Of a stretch of 18,466 nt of DNA, positions 1 to 8,528 are shown piece after piece. Positions within the stretch are counted from its first letter, which is position 1. Every line of letters begins with the position of its first letter. The notes below the pieces were generated by a model, which was not told the DNA's origin, did not search any database, and saw only the letters and a list, made by a program, of their open reading frames with translations. This DNA is from Tardiphaga sp. (GTDB lineage: Bacteria; Pseudomonadota; Alphaproteobacteria; Rhizobiales; Xanthobacteraceae): positions 1 through 18,466 of the forward strand of contig JACMOT010000369.1 in assembly GCA_014377915.1 (NCBI GenBank), written 5' to 3'. Both the position numbers and the translations under genes were made by a program.

Positions 1-1394
1 CCCGCCGTTAGCGCCCGGGTCTCGATCGGCTGCAGACCGGCGGGCTTTTCCCGAAGTCCGGACACGTCCATGTCGACAAAATAGGTGAGTACCAGGGTGC
101 GCGGGATCGGCGTTGCCGACAGTACCAGCACGTCGACGGCGTCGCCCTTGTTGGTGAGCGCCAGCCGCTCGCGCACCCCAAAGCGATGCTGCTCGTCGAC
201 CACCGCGAGCGCCAGCGCCTTGAATTCCACGTCGTCCTGGATCAGCGCGTGGGTGCCGACCAGCATGTCGATCTCGCCAGCCGCCAGTCGCGCCAGAATG
301 TCTTTTCGCTCGCGGCCTTTTTCGCGGCCGGTCAGGATCGCCACGCGCAGCCCGGCGCGCTCGGCCAGCGGCGTGATGGTCTTGATGTGCTGGCGCGCGA
401 GAATCTCGGTGGGAGCCATCAGGGCCGTCTGCCGGCCGACCTCGGCGACTGCCGCGGCGGCAAGCAACGCCACCACGGTCTTGCCGGAGCCGACGTCGCC
501 CTGCAGCAGCCGCAGCATGCGTACCGGCTGGGTCAGATCGCCAGCAATCGCTTTGACCGCCTCCTGCTGCGAGTTGGTGAGCGAATAGGGCAGTGCGTCG
601 ATGATCAACCGGCGCAATTGGCCATCGCCGGCGTTGCGATCGCCGGCGGGCCGGCGCAATTGCGCGCGCACCAGTGCCAAAGCCAGCTGCCCGGCGAGCA
701 ATTCATCGAACGCCAGCCGCGACCAGAACGGACCTTCGGGCAAGATATCGGTGAGTTCGACCGGCACATGGACGCGGTTCAGCGCTTCCGCGATCGGCGG
801 AAACGAGCAGCGCCGCATCACTTCCGGGCTGATCCATTCCGGCAGGGCCGGCAGCCGTGTCAGCGCCAGGCCGACGGCGCGGCGCAGCGCGCCGATCGCC
901 AGGCCCTGGGTCAAGGGATAGACCGGATCGATGCCGCTGAGTTTGGCAAATCCTTCCTCGTCGATGACGCGGTCGGGATGCACGATCTGCAGGATGCCGT
1001 CGAACAGCTGGCCGGTGCCGGAGATAAAGCGCTTCTCGCCGACCGGTAGCAGCTTTTCCACCTGGCCGGGATAGGCCTTGAAATAGGCCAGCACGGCCGC
1101 CCCGGTGTCGTCGCTGACATAGACCAGATGCGGCGCGCGCGAGCGTCCGCCCGGTGCCGGACGATGGCGGTCGACGGTGACTTCCAGCGTTACCATGGTG
1201 CCCGGAGCCGCATCGCGGATCTTGGGCCGCTCGCGTCGGTCGATGACGCTGACGGGCAGATGCAGCAACAGATCGGCGATCCGCGGGGTTTCACTGCGGC
1301 CGAGCAGGAACCGCAGCAGCTTGTCCAGCTTCGGCCCGATGCCAGGGATCGAGGTGACCGGGGCAAATAGCGGGTTGAGCAGTTCAGGGCGCAT
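1..1394 (-). CDS. recG: ATP-dependent DNA helicase RecG (partial, C-terminus beyond left edge)
   Basis: RecG is a superfamily 2 helicase that remodels stalled replication forks and branch-migrates Holliday junctions. Reading leftwards from the ATG at 1394-1392 gives 464 uninterrupted codons, about two thirds of the usual ~700 residues. The N-terminal part is the wedge/OB-fold region. The helicase core follows with Walker A GDVGSGKT (residues 299-306), the DEQH box followed by RFGV (400-407) and motif III SATPIPRT. Helicase domain 2 and the C-terminus lie outside the window. The gene is divergent from sdhE-mfd with a 165-bp gap. RecG and Mfd share related translocase motors, and both genes deal with stalled forks or polymerases. 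Nothing suggests the visible part is broken. Confidence 0.95.
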   Translation of the reverse strand, partial: MRPELLNPLFAPVTSIPGIGPKLDKLLRFLLGRSETPRIADLLLHLPVSVIDRRERPKIRDAAPGTMVTLEVTVDRHRPAPGGRSRAPHLVYVSDDTGAAVLAYFKAYPGQVEKLLPVGEKRFISGTGQLFDGILQIVHPDRVIDEEGFAKLSGIDPVYPLTQGLAIGALRRAVGLALTRLPALPEWISPEVMRRCSFPPIAEALNRVHVPVELTDILPEGPFWSRLAFDELLAGQLALALVRAQLRRPAGDRNAGDGQLRRLIIDALPYSLTNSQQEAVKAIAGDLTQPVRMLRLLQGDVGSGKTVVALLAAAAVAEVGRQTALMAPTEILARQHIKTITPLAERAGLRVAILTGREKGRERKDILARLAAGEIDMLVGTHALIQDDVEFKALALAVVDEQHRFGVRERLALTNKGDAVDVLVLSATPIPRTLVLTYFVDMDVSGLREKPAGLQPIETRALTA

Positions 1395-1482
1395 AACGAC
1401 TCGGAAGCTCGCAAAACACGGGACGGGCGGTAGCGCCGAGACTTGAATGCATTTTGGGGCGAAAGCAATGCGCGAACAGGTG

Positions 1483-1511
1483 CTGACATCCACAGGCGCG
1501 AACGCTATATC
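1483..1511 (+). promoter_or_regulatory. Candidate sigma-70-type promoter for sdhE-mfd
   Basis: A -35-like CTGACA (1483-1488) is separated by 17 bp from a -10-like TATATC (1506-1511). It lies about 50 bp upstream of the sdhE ATG in the recG/sdhE divergent gap. A small stem GCCCGG/CCGGGC (1517-1522/1528-1533) followed by three T's sits in the predicted leader. The call rests on motif match and position only. Confidence 0.4.
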
Positions 1512-1559
1512 AGCCTGCCCGGCATGTCCGGGCTTTCGGCGTTTTGACGGGACGGGCAC

Positions 1560-1850
1560 ATGACGGGAACGACACGATCGAGCAACGGGCTGGACGAGCG
1601 CCGCAAGCGGCTGCTGTTTCGTTGCTGGCACCGCGGTACCCGGGAAATGGACCTGATTCTCGGTCGGTTTGCCGACGCCGAGATCGCCGGTCTGGCCGAA
1701 CTCGAAGTGACCCAGCTCGAGGAGCTGATCGCGCTGGAAGATCCCGATCTGTATCCGGCCTTTGTCGGCGACAGCGAGCTGGCGCCGCAGTTTCACACGC
1801 CGCTGTTCGAGCGCATCAAGCTGTTTCGCAATCTGGACAAGCCGGCATGA
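1560..1850 (+). CDS. sdhE: FAD assembly factor SdhE (YgfY/DUF339 family)
   Basis: A 96-residue protein matching the SdhE/Sdh5 family, which helps attach FAD covalently to the flavoprotein subunit of succinate dehydrogenase (SdhA). The family signature RGxxE is present as RGTRE at residues 25-29, followed by MDLILGRF. The length and the acidic, helical make-up (ELEELIALEDPDLY-like stretch) are typical. The ATG at 1560 is preceded by GACGGGACGGG, a weak ribosome-binding site. The TGA overlaps the ATG of mfd (ATGA at 1847-1850), so translation of the two is probably coupled. The 5' gap holds the candidate promoter. Family assignment is confident; the role in SdhA flavinylation comes from the family. 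Confidence 0.92.
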   Translation: MTGTTRSSNGLDERRKRLLFRCWHRGTREMDLILGRFADAEIAGLAELEVTQLEELIALEDPDLYPAFVGDSELAPQFHTPLFERIKLFRNLDKPA

Positions 1851-4800
1851 AGGCGCCGACGGTTTCGCCCGCGGCGCAGCTTGCGCCCGGCCGCGCGCTG
1901 ACCTTTGCCAATGTGGCCGACGGCGCCGAGGGCCTGATCATCTCCGATCTGGCCCGCGCCGTGGCTGCGAGGCCGAAACCGCCGGCGGTGAGCCTCGCGG
2001 TGGTGTGCCGCGACGGCGGCCGAATGCAGAATCTGGCCCGTGCGCTGGAATTCTTCGCGCCGGATCTCGCGGTGATGCAGTTTCCGGCCTGGGACTGCCA
2101 GCCCTATGACCGGGTCTCGCCGCATGGCGGCGTGCTGGCACAGCGGCTGACCACGCTGGCGCGATTGTCGCGCCTGAAGGGCAGCGAGAAGCCGCTGATC
2201 CTGCTGACCACGGTGAATGCCATGGTGCAGCGGGTGCCGGCGCGCGACATCGTCGCGGCGCAGGCACTGTCGGTGGCGCCGGGCAATGTGGTGCCGATGG
2301 ACTCCATCGTCGCCTGGCTCGAACACAACGGCTATAATCGGTCCGGCACCGTGCGCGAGCCCGGCGAATATGCGGTGCGCGGCGGTATCCTCGATCTGTT
2401 TCCTGCCGGCCTTGATCAACCAGTGCGTTTCGACTTCTTCGGCGACAGCCTGGAATCGATCCGCAGTTTTGATCCCGAGACCCAGCGCACCCATTTCGAC
2501 ATGCGCGCGCTCGATCTGGTGCCGATCTCCGAATTCCAGCTCGTCACCGAAACCATCAAGCGGTTCAGGATGGGCTATGTGGCGACCTTCGGGGCGCCCG
2601 AGCGCGACGATCAGCTCTACGAGGCGGTCAGCGAAGGCCGCCGTCATCCTGGCATGGAGCACTGGCTGCCGCTGTTCCAGGAGCGGATGGACACGCTGTT
2701 CGACTATGTCGACGGCGCGCCGATCGTGATGGAGCCGGAAGGCGAGGCCGCCGCCACCGAGCGCTTCAAGCAGATCTCGGACTATTACGAGGCCCGCCGC
2801 GAAGCGATGGGCATTCCCGGCGGCGGCGCCATTTACAAGCCGCTGCCGCCGGACCGGCTCTACATGACGCTGGAGGAATGGCAGGATCGCCTCACCGACG
2901 TCGCTCTGGCGCGGCTGACACCATTTGCTGTGCCACAGCAGGGCGCCGGCGTGATCGATGCCGATGCGCGCGCCGGACGCAATTTTCTGACCGAGCGATC
3001 GGATTCCACCATCAACGTATTCGCCGCGGTCGTGGCGCATATCGAGGCGCTGCAGGTGGCGCGCAAGAAGGTCGTGGTGGCGCTGTGGAGCGAAGGCTCG
3101 CGCGACCGCATGGGCAGCATGCTCAAGGACCACAAGCTGCTCAATACGACCTCGGTCAATTCCTGGCGCACCGTGCTGGCGACGCCGCGCAACCAGACCA
3201 TGCTCGCGGTAGTCGGCATGGAGGCTGGCTTCGAAACCGACCAGATCGCTGTCATCAGCGAGCAGGACATTTTGGGCGATCGTCTCGTCCGTCCGCGCAA
3301 GGCGACGCGAAAGCTCGATAATTTCATCTCCGAAGTGACGAGTCTGGCGGCCGGCGACATCGTCGTGCATGTCGAGCACGGCATTGGCCGTTTCGTCGGG
3401 TTGCAGACGCTGCAGGTCGGCGGCGCGCCGCATGATTGTCTCGAGCTGCGCTACGCGAATGAAACAAAGCTGTTCCTGCCGGTCGAGAACATCGAGCTGC
3501 TGTCGCGCTTTGGCTCCGACACCGCCAATGTCGAACTCGACAAGCTCGGCGGCTCCGGCTGGCAGGCGCGCAAGGCCAAGCTGAAGAACCGGATTCGCGA
3601 GATCGCCGGCGAGCTGATCAAGATCGCCGCCGAGCGGCAGTTGCGCGAGGCGCCGAAGACCTTCGTGCAGCCGCATCTGTATGACGAATTCTGTGCCCGC
3701 TTCCCCTATGAGGAGACCGCGGACCAGCAGTCGGCGATCAACGCCGCGCTGGGCGATCTCGAGAGCGGCCGGCCGATGGACCGGCTGATCTGCGGCGACG
3801 TCGGATTCGGCAAGACCGAGGTGGCGCTGCGCGCCACCTTTGCCGTGGCCCTCGAAGGCAAGCAGGTTGCCGTCGTGGTGCCGACCACGCTACTGGCGCG
3901 TCAGCACGCCAAGAATTTTACCGAGCGCTTCAAGGGCTTCCCGGTCAACGTCGCGCAGGCCTCACGCCTCGTGACGCCGAAGGACATGACCCTGACCAAG
4001 AAGGGCCTCGCCGATGGTACCATCGACATTGTCGTTGGCACCCATGCGTTGCTCGGCAAGTCGATCAAGTTCAAGGACCTTGGCCTGGTCGTTGTCGACG
4101 AGGAACAGCATTTTGGCGTCACCCACAAGGAACGCCTGAAGCAGTTGCGCGCCGACGTCCATGTGCTGACGCTGTCGGCGACGCCGATTCCGCGCACGCT
4201 GCAGCTGGCTCTGTCCGGCGTTCGCGATCTTTCGATCATCGCGTCGCCACCGGTCGATCGTCTCGCGGTGCGCACCTTCGTGGCGCCGCATGATCCGCTG
4301 ATGATCCGCGAGGCGCTGCTGCGCGAACGCTATCGCGGCGGCCAGGCATTCTACGTCGTGCCGCGGATCGACGACCTCGCCGAGGTCAAGGACTTCCTCG
4401 ACAAGCACGTCCCGGAGATGAAGGTCGCGGTGGCGCATGGCCAGATGGCGCCGACCGTGATCGAGGACATCATGTCGGCGTTCTACGACGGCAAATACGA
4501 TATCCTGCTGTCGACCACCATCGTGGAATCCGGGCTCGACATTCCGACCGCCAACACGCTGATCATCCACCGCGCCGACATGTTCGGCCTGGCGCAATTG
4601 TATCAGCTGCGCGGCCGTGTCGGCCGCTCCAAGCTGCGCGCCTATGCGCTGTTCACGCTGCCGGCGCAGGCCAAGATCACCGCGCAGGCCGAGCGACGGC
4701 TCAAAGTGCTGCAGTCGCTGGAAAATCTCGGCGCCGGCTTCCAGCTTGCCTCGCACGATCTCGACATCCGCGGTGCCGGCAATCTGCTCGGCGAAGAGCA

Positions 4801-5365
4801 GTCCGGCCATATCAAGGAAGTCGGCTTCGAACTGTACCAGTCGATGCTGGAGGAGGCGATCCTCAACCTCAAGGCCGGCGTCTCCGAGCCGGTTGCCGAC
4901 CGCTGGTCGCCGAGCATCACCGTCGGCATGCCGGTGCTGATCCCCGAGGAATTCGTCGCCGATCTCGCGGTGCGGCTGTCGCTGTATCGAAGGCTCGCCG
5001 ACCTCGAGACCGACGACGAGATCGGAAACTTCGCCGCCGAGCTGCGCGACCGCTTCGGCGTGCTGCCGGACGAGGTGCGCTATCTGTTCAAGATCGCGGC
5101 GATCAAGGCCTATTGCCGCCGCGCCAATGTCGAGAAGGTTGATGCCGGCCCGAAGGGCATGGTCATCACTTTCCGCGACAACAAGTTCGCGCAGCCGGAC
5201 CGGCTGGTGTACTTCATCCGCTCCTATGGCCAGGCCGCGAAGGTGCGGCCGGACATGAAGGTGGTGTTCCTGCAGGAATGGGACACTCCGGAGGAGCGGC
5301 TGGAAGGCGCCACCGAAATCATGCGCGCGCTGGCCAATCTCGCGGAAAAGAAGAAGGCGGCGTAG
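1847..5365 (+). CDS. mfd: Transcription-repair coupling factor Mfd
   Basis: Mfd removes RNA polymerase stalled at DNA lesions and recruits UvrA for nucleotide excision repair. The 1172-residue length fits alphaproteobacterial Mfd. Order of domains: UvrB-like N-terminal module (roughly 1-330), RNA-polymerase-interacting CarD-like domain starting near GDIVVHVEHGIGRF (503-516), translocase core with Walker A GDVGFGKT (650-657), DEEQ box (751-754), SATPIPRT from residue 777, and motif VI QLRGRVGRS (920-928), then a TRCF C-terminal domain. The start chosen is the ATG at 1847, which overlaps the sdhE stop codon. The frame stays open upstream to 1544, but that part overlies sdhE and lacks family character. 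A palindromic repeat follows the stop after about 20 bp. Confidence 0.96.
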   Translation: MKAPTVSPAAQLAPGRALTFANVADGAEGLIISDLARAVAARPKPPAVSLAVVCRDGGRMQNLARALEFFAPDLAVMQFPAWDCQPYDRVSPHGGVLAQRLTTLARLSRLKGSEKPLILLTTVNAMVQRVPARDIVAAQALSVAPGNVVPMDSIVAWLEHNGYNRSGTVREPGEYAVRGGILDLFPAGLDQPVRFDFFGDSLESIRSFDPETQRTHFDMRALDLVPISEFQLVTETIKRFRMGYVATFGAPERDDQLYEAVSEGRRHPGMEHWLPLFQERMDTLFDYVDGAPIVMEPEGEAAATERFKQISDYYEARREAMGIPGGGAIYKPLPPDRLYMTLEEWQDRLTDVALARLTPFAVPQQGAGVIDADARAGRNFLTERSDSTINVFAAVVAHIEALQVARKKVVVALWSEGSRDRMGSMLKDHKLLNTTSVNSWRTVLATPRNQTMLAVVGMEAGFETDQIAVISEQDILGDRLVRPRKATRKLDNFISEVTSLAAGDIVVHVEHGIGRFVGLQTLQVGGAPHDCLELRYANETKLFLPVENIELLSRFGSDTANVELDKLGGSGWQARKAKLKNRIREIAGELIKIAAERQLREAPKTFVQPHLYDEFCARFPYEETADQQSAINAALGDLESGRPMDRLICGDVGFGKTEVALRATFAVALEGKQVAVVVPTTLLARQHAKNFTERFKGFPVNVAQASRLVTPKDMTLTKKGLADGTIDIVVGTHALLGKSIKFKDLGLVVVDEEQHFGVTHKERLKQLRADVHVLTLSATPIPRTLQLALSGVRDLSIIASPPVDRLAVRTFVAPHDPLMIREALLRERYRGGQAFYVVPRIDDLAEVKDFLDKHVPEMKVAVAHGQMAPTVIEDIMSAFYDGKYDILLSTTIVESGLDIPTANTLIIHRADMFGLAQLYQLRGRVGRSKLRAYALFTLPAQAKITAQAERRLKVLQSLENLGAGFQLASHDLDIRGAGNLLGEEQSGHIKEVGFELYQSMLEEAILNLKAGVSEPVADRWSPSITVGMPVLIPEEFVADLAVRLSLYRRLADLETDDEIGNFAAELRDRFGVLPDEVRYLFKIAAIKAYCRRANVEKVDAGPKGMVITFRDNKFAQPDRLVYFIRSYGQAAKVRPDMKVVFLQEWDTPEERLEGATEIMRALANLAEKKKAA

Positions 5366-5386
5366 GAGCGCTGGCGGTTTATCTCC

Positions 5387-5476
5387 TCATTGCGAGGAGC
5401 ACTTGCGACGAAGCAATCCAGTTCTTGCCGAGCTTGTGGCTTCTGGATTGCCGCGTCGCTTCGCTCCTCGCAATGA
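5387..5476. repeat. Palindromic intergenic repeat after mfd
   Basis: The left arm at 5387-5421 begins TCATTGCGAGGAGC and ends GCAATCCAG. The right arm at 5443-5476 is its near-complete reverse complement, starting CTGGATTG and ending CTCCTCGCAATGA. The ~35-bp arms with a ~21-nt loop would form a long imperfect hairpin. From memory, elements with TCATTGCGAGGAGC ends recur many times in Bradyrhizobium and Rhodopseudomonas genomes. It may also act as the 3' end structure of mfd mRNA. Confidence 0.8.
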
Positions 5477-5499
5477 CGACCGATAGATCATCGGCCTGG

Positions 5500-5536
5500 T
5501 AAACAATAAACAGCCGCCGGCATGGCTGCCGACGGC
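5500..5536 (-). terminator. Rho-independent terminator, leftward
   Basis: On the minus strand the arms are GCCGTCGGCA and TGCCGGCGGC around a GCCA loop (one G-U pair), followed by the U-rich tract TGTTTATTGTTT. It lies 24 bp after the stop codon of the small remnant at 5560-5694 and would end leftward transcription from that fragment and from the PleD-like gene. Confidence 0.65.
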
Positions 5537-5559
5537 CGTTCGTCATTTAAGCCCGAAAC

Positions 5560-5694
5560 TTACTTCGGATATTTGAATTCCGGCGTCGCCTTTAGCGCTT
5601 CCTTGGTGGTGTTCATGCTGACCAGCCACTTGCTGCTCTTAGCGTCGCAATCGACCTTGACCGAACGATCGTTCCGATGACGGAGCGTCCGGGT
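5560..5694 (-). pseudogene. C-terminal remnant, possibly of a PRC-barrel-type secreted protein
   Basis: Directly after the TAG of the PleD-like gene, the same minus-strand frame stays open for 44 codons to a TAA at 5560-5562. The last ~30 residues (…VKVDCDAKSSKWLVSM, then NTTKEALKATPEFKYPK) read like real protein. The ending resembles the C-termini of PRC-barrel domain proteins in this group, where a TKEALKA.PEFKY-type ending is common; that comparison is from memory. No ATG, GTG or TTG with a ribosome-binding site precedes it, and the 5' part of such a gene is absent. A terminator follows at the expected distance. Interpretation: the tail of a gene whose front was deleted, still with its own terminator. 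A stop-codon readthrough extension of the neighbouring gene is a less likely alternative. Confidence 0.4.
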
Positions 5695-6933
5695 CTACGA
5701 TGCGGCGCGTTGTGCCACATTGTCCTGCAACCGCGCCATCAGCGACCGTGCGGAGTCATTGGGTAGCAAGGTCGCGACCGTGACATGCGGATCGTTGCGC
5801 GCGTCGCGCCTGGGGCCGTGCATGGTGTGCTTCATCACGCTCGACAGCCGCCGCGCGATCAGATGGGCGTTGCGCAAATCGGTCTCGGCAAAGATCACGA
5901 TGAGGGAGCCATCTTCGTGCAGCGTGGCAAAATCCATCCGGCGCATCAGCCGGCCGAGAATGCGTGCCGCGTCGCGTTGCGCGCGTACGGGCACATCGTG
6001 GAAGGAAAACCGGGCGGCTGACAGTCCGCCGCCGCGCGATTGCGTCTGGTACACGGCGTTGGCGAGGTCGCGCTCGAAGGCCGCGATCGTCAGCAGGCCG
6101 GTATTGGCATCGAGCAAGCCGTCGGAGTCGATGGCCTTCAAGGCGCGCTGCAAGCGGGTTTCAAAAGCGTGCTGGCGGATCAGCGGCAATGCTAGCGCAG
6201 CGACGTCGGCGGCGTGACTGCCGCTCGCTTCGAGATTGGCCAGCTCATGATCCGCCGCAATGCCGGGGACGGTAACGACGACCGGAAGATTGCGGAACCG
6301 GGCATCCTCGGCCAGTACCGTGAGGAAGGCATCGACCACGCGCGTGCTGAATCCTTCGCCGATCACAATGCCATCGAGATCCCTTGCATTCAGATGTTTG
6401 GCGGCGGCCTCGATGCTGAGCGCGCCGACCACGCCGACGCGTTCGCCCAATGCTACCGACAACGCGGGATAGCCGGCACCGCGACCGATCAACATAACGG
6501 TGGCGTCCTGGATCGGGTCCGACGCCTGCAGCGCGGTGCGAATGATATTGTCGGCGGTGAGCCGGCGCAGCACGGTGGCGTGCAGCGTGCGGACCCGCAA
6601 CGCGTTGCGCAGCCGGACGCAGAGCCGGTCAAAATTACCGGCGGTTTGTATGAAGGGGAGGGCGTGTCCGGGCAGCGACGTCACCGGATCGATCGCGATC
6701 AGCGGCACATAGGGCTGCTTGGCGCCGAGCCGTTTGGCGAGCGCCTCGAAAATCGGCATGTCGTCGGCGGTGGCCGACACCAGCACAGCCGCTGGCTGCA
6801 ACCGCGCCACCGCGTCAAGCGCTTCGGCCCAGGTCGCATCGATCACCGGAAAGATATTGCTGGTGACCAAGGCGGCGGAGAACGGGGCAGGATGGTTCGC
6901 CGAGACGACGACGATGGTAGCCAGATCAGACAT
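5695..6933 (-). CDS. PleD-like protein with two degenerate receiver domains and a degenerate GGDEF domain
   Basis: The 412 residues have the layout of PleD: receiver, receiver, diguanylate cyclase. Receiver 1 spans about 5-90 and has PAAVLVSA where a phospho-accepting Asp is expected. Receiver 2 spans about 144-225 and has LDGIVIGEGF, again without the usual Asp. The GGDEF-like region (about 270-405) starts with LLDANTGLLTIAAFERDL, close to the family's DxLTGLxNRxxF opening, but the active-site loop is EDGSLIVIFAETD (340-352) instead of GGDEF/GGEEF. Cyclase activity and phosphorylation are therefore unlikely. A role as a c-di-GMP-related or scaffolding pseudoenzyme is inference. No membrane segment or signal peptide is evident. 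It lies 82 bp downstream of the ANL-like gene on the same strand. The start ATG at 6933 has only a weak ribosome-binding site. Confidence 0.75.
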   Translation of the reverse strand: MSDLATIVVVSANHPAPFSAALVTSNIFPVIDATWAEALDAVARLQPAAVLVSATADDMPIFEALAKRLGAKQPYVPLIAIDPVTSLPGHALPFIQTAGNFDRLCVRLRNALRVRTLHATVLRRLTADNIIRTALQASDPIQDATVMLIGRGAGYPALSVALGERVGVVGALSIEAAAKHLNARDLDGIVIGEGFSTRVVDAFLTVLAEDARFRNLPVVVTVPGIAADHELANLEASGSHAADVAALALPLIRQHAFETRLQRALKAIDSDGLLDANTGLLTIAAFERDLANAVYQTQSRGGGLSAARFSFHDVPVRAQRDAARILGRLMRRMDFATLHEDGSLIVIFAETDLRNAHLIARRLSSVMKHTMHGPRRDARNDPHVTVATLLPNDSARSLMARLQDNVAQRAAS

Positions 6934-7015
6934 GTTGAACCCGGTGCGCGATATGCGATAGCGCAGGTTAGCCCGGCGTCCTTAATGGCGGGTCAATGGC
7001 TGGTGGGCAATTCCA

Positions 7016-8524
7016 TCAATCGGCCGCGGCCCGATCGCGAAACGCTTCCACCATCAACGGATTGAGCCCCAATTCGGTGAGTGCGTCGCGGGCCCGCGCA
7101 TTGTCGCTGGCGCGGCCGGCGAGACGATAGCCACTGAGCCGGTCCGGCAACGCGGTCAGCATCGCGTTCTGGCCGAGGCGCTTGGCCCATTCCGTGAGGT
7201 CTTGCGCCAGGAAGCGATAGCCGCCGACCGCCATGACGCCGCTTGGCGGGGCGGTGATCAGGATCGCGCCGGTGGCACGGTCGAGGCGCGCGGCGAAGCC
7301 GGTATCAACATGATCGACCGGCTTGCTGGCAACCAGCGAACGGCTGGGTTCGGCGGAGGCCGCATAGGCCAGCACCGGTACCATCGGACCACGCAGGCCG
7401 AGCGTGCCTTTCGGCGTGATCAGGATCTCGCCGGCGATCGATGAATTGGCGACCGCGCGCGGCGCACCGTGCGAACCCGGCATGATCGCTACCGGCAGGC
7501 CGTCCGCGCCGCGACGGGCGCCGAACAGGCCGGCCTCGCCGAACAGGTAAATATCCGTGAGCGTGGTCTGCGGACTGCTCCAGGCGGCGCTTGTGGCGAC
7601 CTGTTCGGGTGCGCGCCACAGGCCCAGCACATGGCGCAGGGTCGGCGTACGGTCGAGTAGGCCGCTGGCCGCCAGGCGCTCCGCCAGCGGCGCGGGGACC
7701 ACGAGGACGTCGCAGGCCTGCGCATTGATATCGCGCTCGAGCACTTCGTTGTCGAACGGATGATGCAGCGACAGCACGCCGCCACTCAACAGCCACGTCA
7801 CCAGCGACGACGCCATGCTGGCGAAGGAGGAGGGCGTCAGCGCCGAAAGGATGATCGCGCCCTGCGGCAGGCCGGCCTCCAGAAACACCGCGAGGCCACC
7901 CGAGATCAAATTGAGATGGGTGCGCGGCACGGCGCGAAATCCGTCGGCGGTGACGTCGAAGGAAATGATGGCCGCGCGGCGCGCGTCCTGCAGCACCGCG
8001 ATCGCCGGCTCGAACTCGCACGCCATCACGTCGTCGAGGGCGGCCATGCCTTCCGGCAGGTCGTTGCCGAAGCCGCCGACATAGCGGATCGAAAACGCGT
8101 CCGCCGCCGCATTCATGATCAGGTCGGCATGGCTGACGCCGTCGATCTTGCTGGAGGTCACGAGACCGCGGGCACCGGTGCGGTTCAACGCCATGGTCAG
8201 TTCGGCCTGGCGAAACAGCTGCGGCAGCAGCGCGACGATCAGGCCGGCGCGATGCGCCGCCAGCACCGTCAGGACGAATTCCACGGTGTTCGGCAATTGG
8301 ACCGCGATCACCGAATTGGCCGGAAGGCCGGAGCCGATGAAATGCGCGGTCAGTGCCGAGATCGCCCGGTCGGCTTCGGCGAAGGTGAGCTGCTTCGGCG
8401 GCGTCGCGGTGATGCGCATCTTGTCGGCCGGATCGACCAGCGCCAGCGCTTCCGGCTGGCGACCCAGAACGCGGCGAAACAGACCATCGAGCGTCGGCGA
8501 AGGGTGCGGGGCTGCTGCGGTCAC
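7016..8524 (-). CDS. AMP-dependent ligase-like (ANL superfamily) protein with degenerate active-site motifs
   Basis: The 502-residue length and overall pattern fit acyl/aryl-CoA ligases: an N-terminal half with LTFAEADRAISALTAHF and an AVQLPNTVEFVLTVLAAHRAG-like segment, then a small C-terminal domain. The key motifs are eroded. The phosphate-binding loop (usually TSGTTGxPKG) is IISFDVTADGFRAVPRTH (186-203). The YGxTE equivalent is YLFGEAG (326-332). The TGD equivalent is DTGF (407-410). The hinge region VGGYRFLAQDL (433-443) is recognisable. No catalytic Lys is seen near LSGYRLAGRASD (463-474). It is probably inactive or strongly diverged. The GTG start lies 4 nt after the stop of the YejA-type gene, implying one transcript and coupled translation. 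Confidence 0.75.
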   Translation of the reverse strand: MTAAAPHPSPTLDGLFRRVLGRQPEALALVDPADKMRITATPPKQLTFAEADRAISALTAHFIGSGLPANSVIAVQLPNTVEFVLTVLAAHRAGLIVALLPQLFRQAELTMALNRTGARGLVTSSKIDGVSHADLIMNAAADAFSIRYVGGFGNDLPEGMAALDDVMACEFEPAIAVLQDARRAAIISFDVTADGFRAVPRTHLNLISGGLAVFLEAGLPQGAIILSALTPSSFASMASSLVTWLLSGGVLSLHHPFDNEVLERDINAQACDVLVVPAPLAERLAASGLLDRTPTLRHVLGLWRAPEQVATSAAWSSPQTTLTDIYLFGEAGLFGARRGADGLPVAIMPGSHGAPRAVANSSIAGEILITPKGTLGLRGPMVPVLAYAASAEPSRSLVASKPVDHVDTGFAARLDRATGAILITAPPSGVMAVGGYRFLAQDLTEWAKRLGQNAMLTALPDRLSGYRLAGRASDNARARDALTELGLNPLMVEAFRDRAAAD

Positions 8525-8528
8525 TGCG

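Noticed and set aside
1544..1846. An N-terminal extension of mfd
   Set aside because: It overlaps sdhE in another frame and lacks Mfd character. The ATG at 1847 overlapping the sdhE stop gives the usual Mfd N-terminus.
1793..3676. A 627-codon open frame on the minus strand inside mfd
   Set aside because: It is antisense to a clearly recognised gene. Its composition (rich in Arg, His, Gln, Asp) is that of a shadow frame in high-GC DNA, and no family character is seen.
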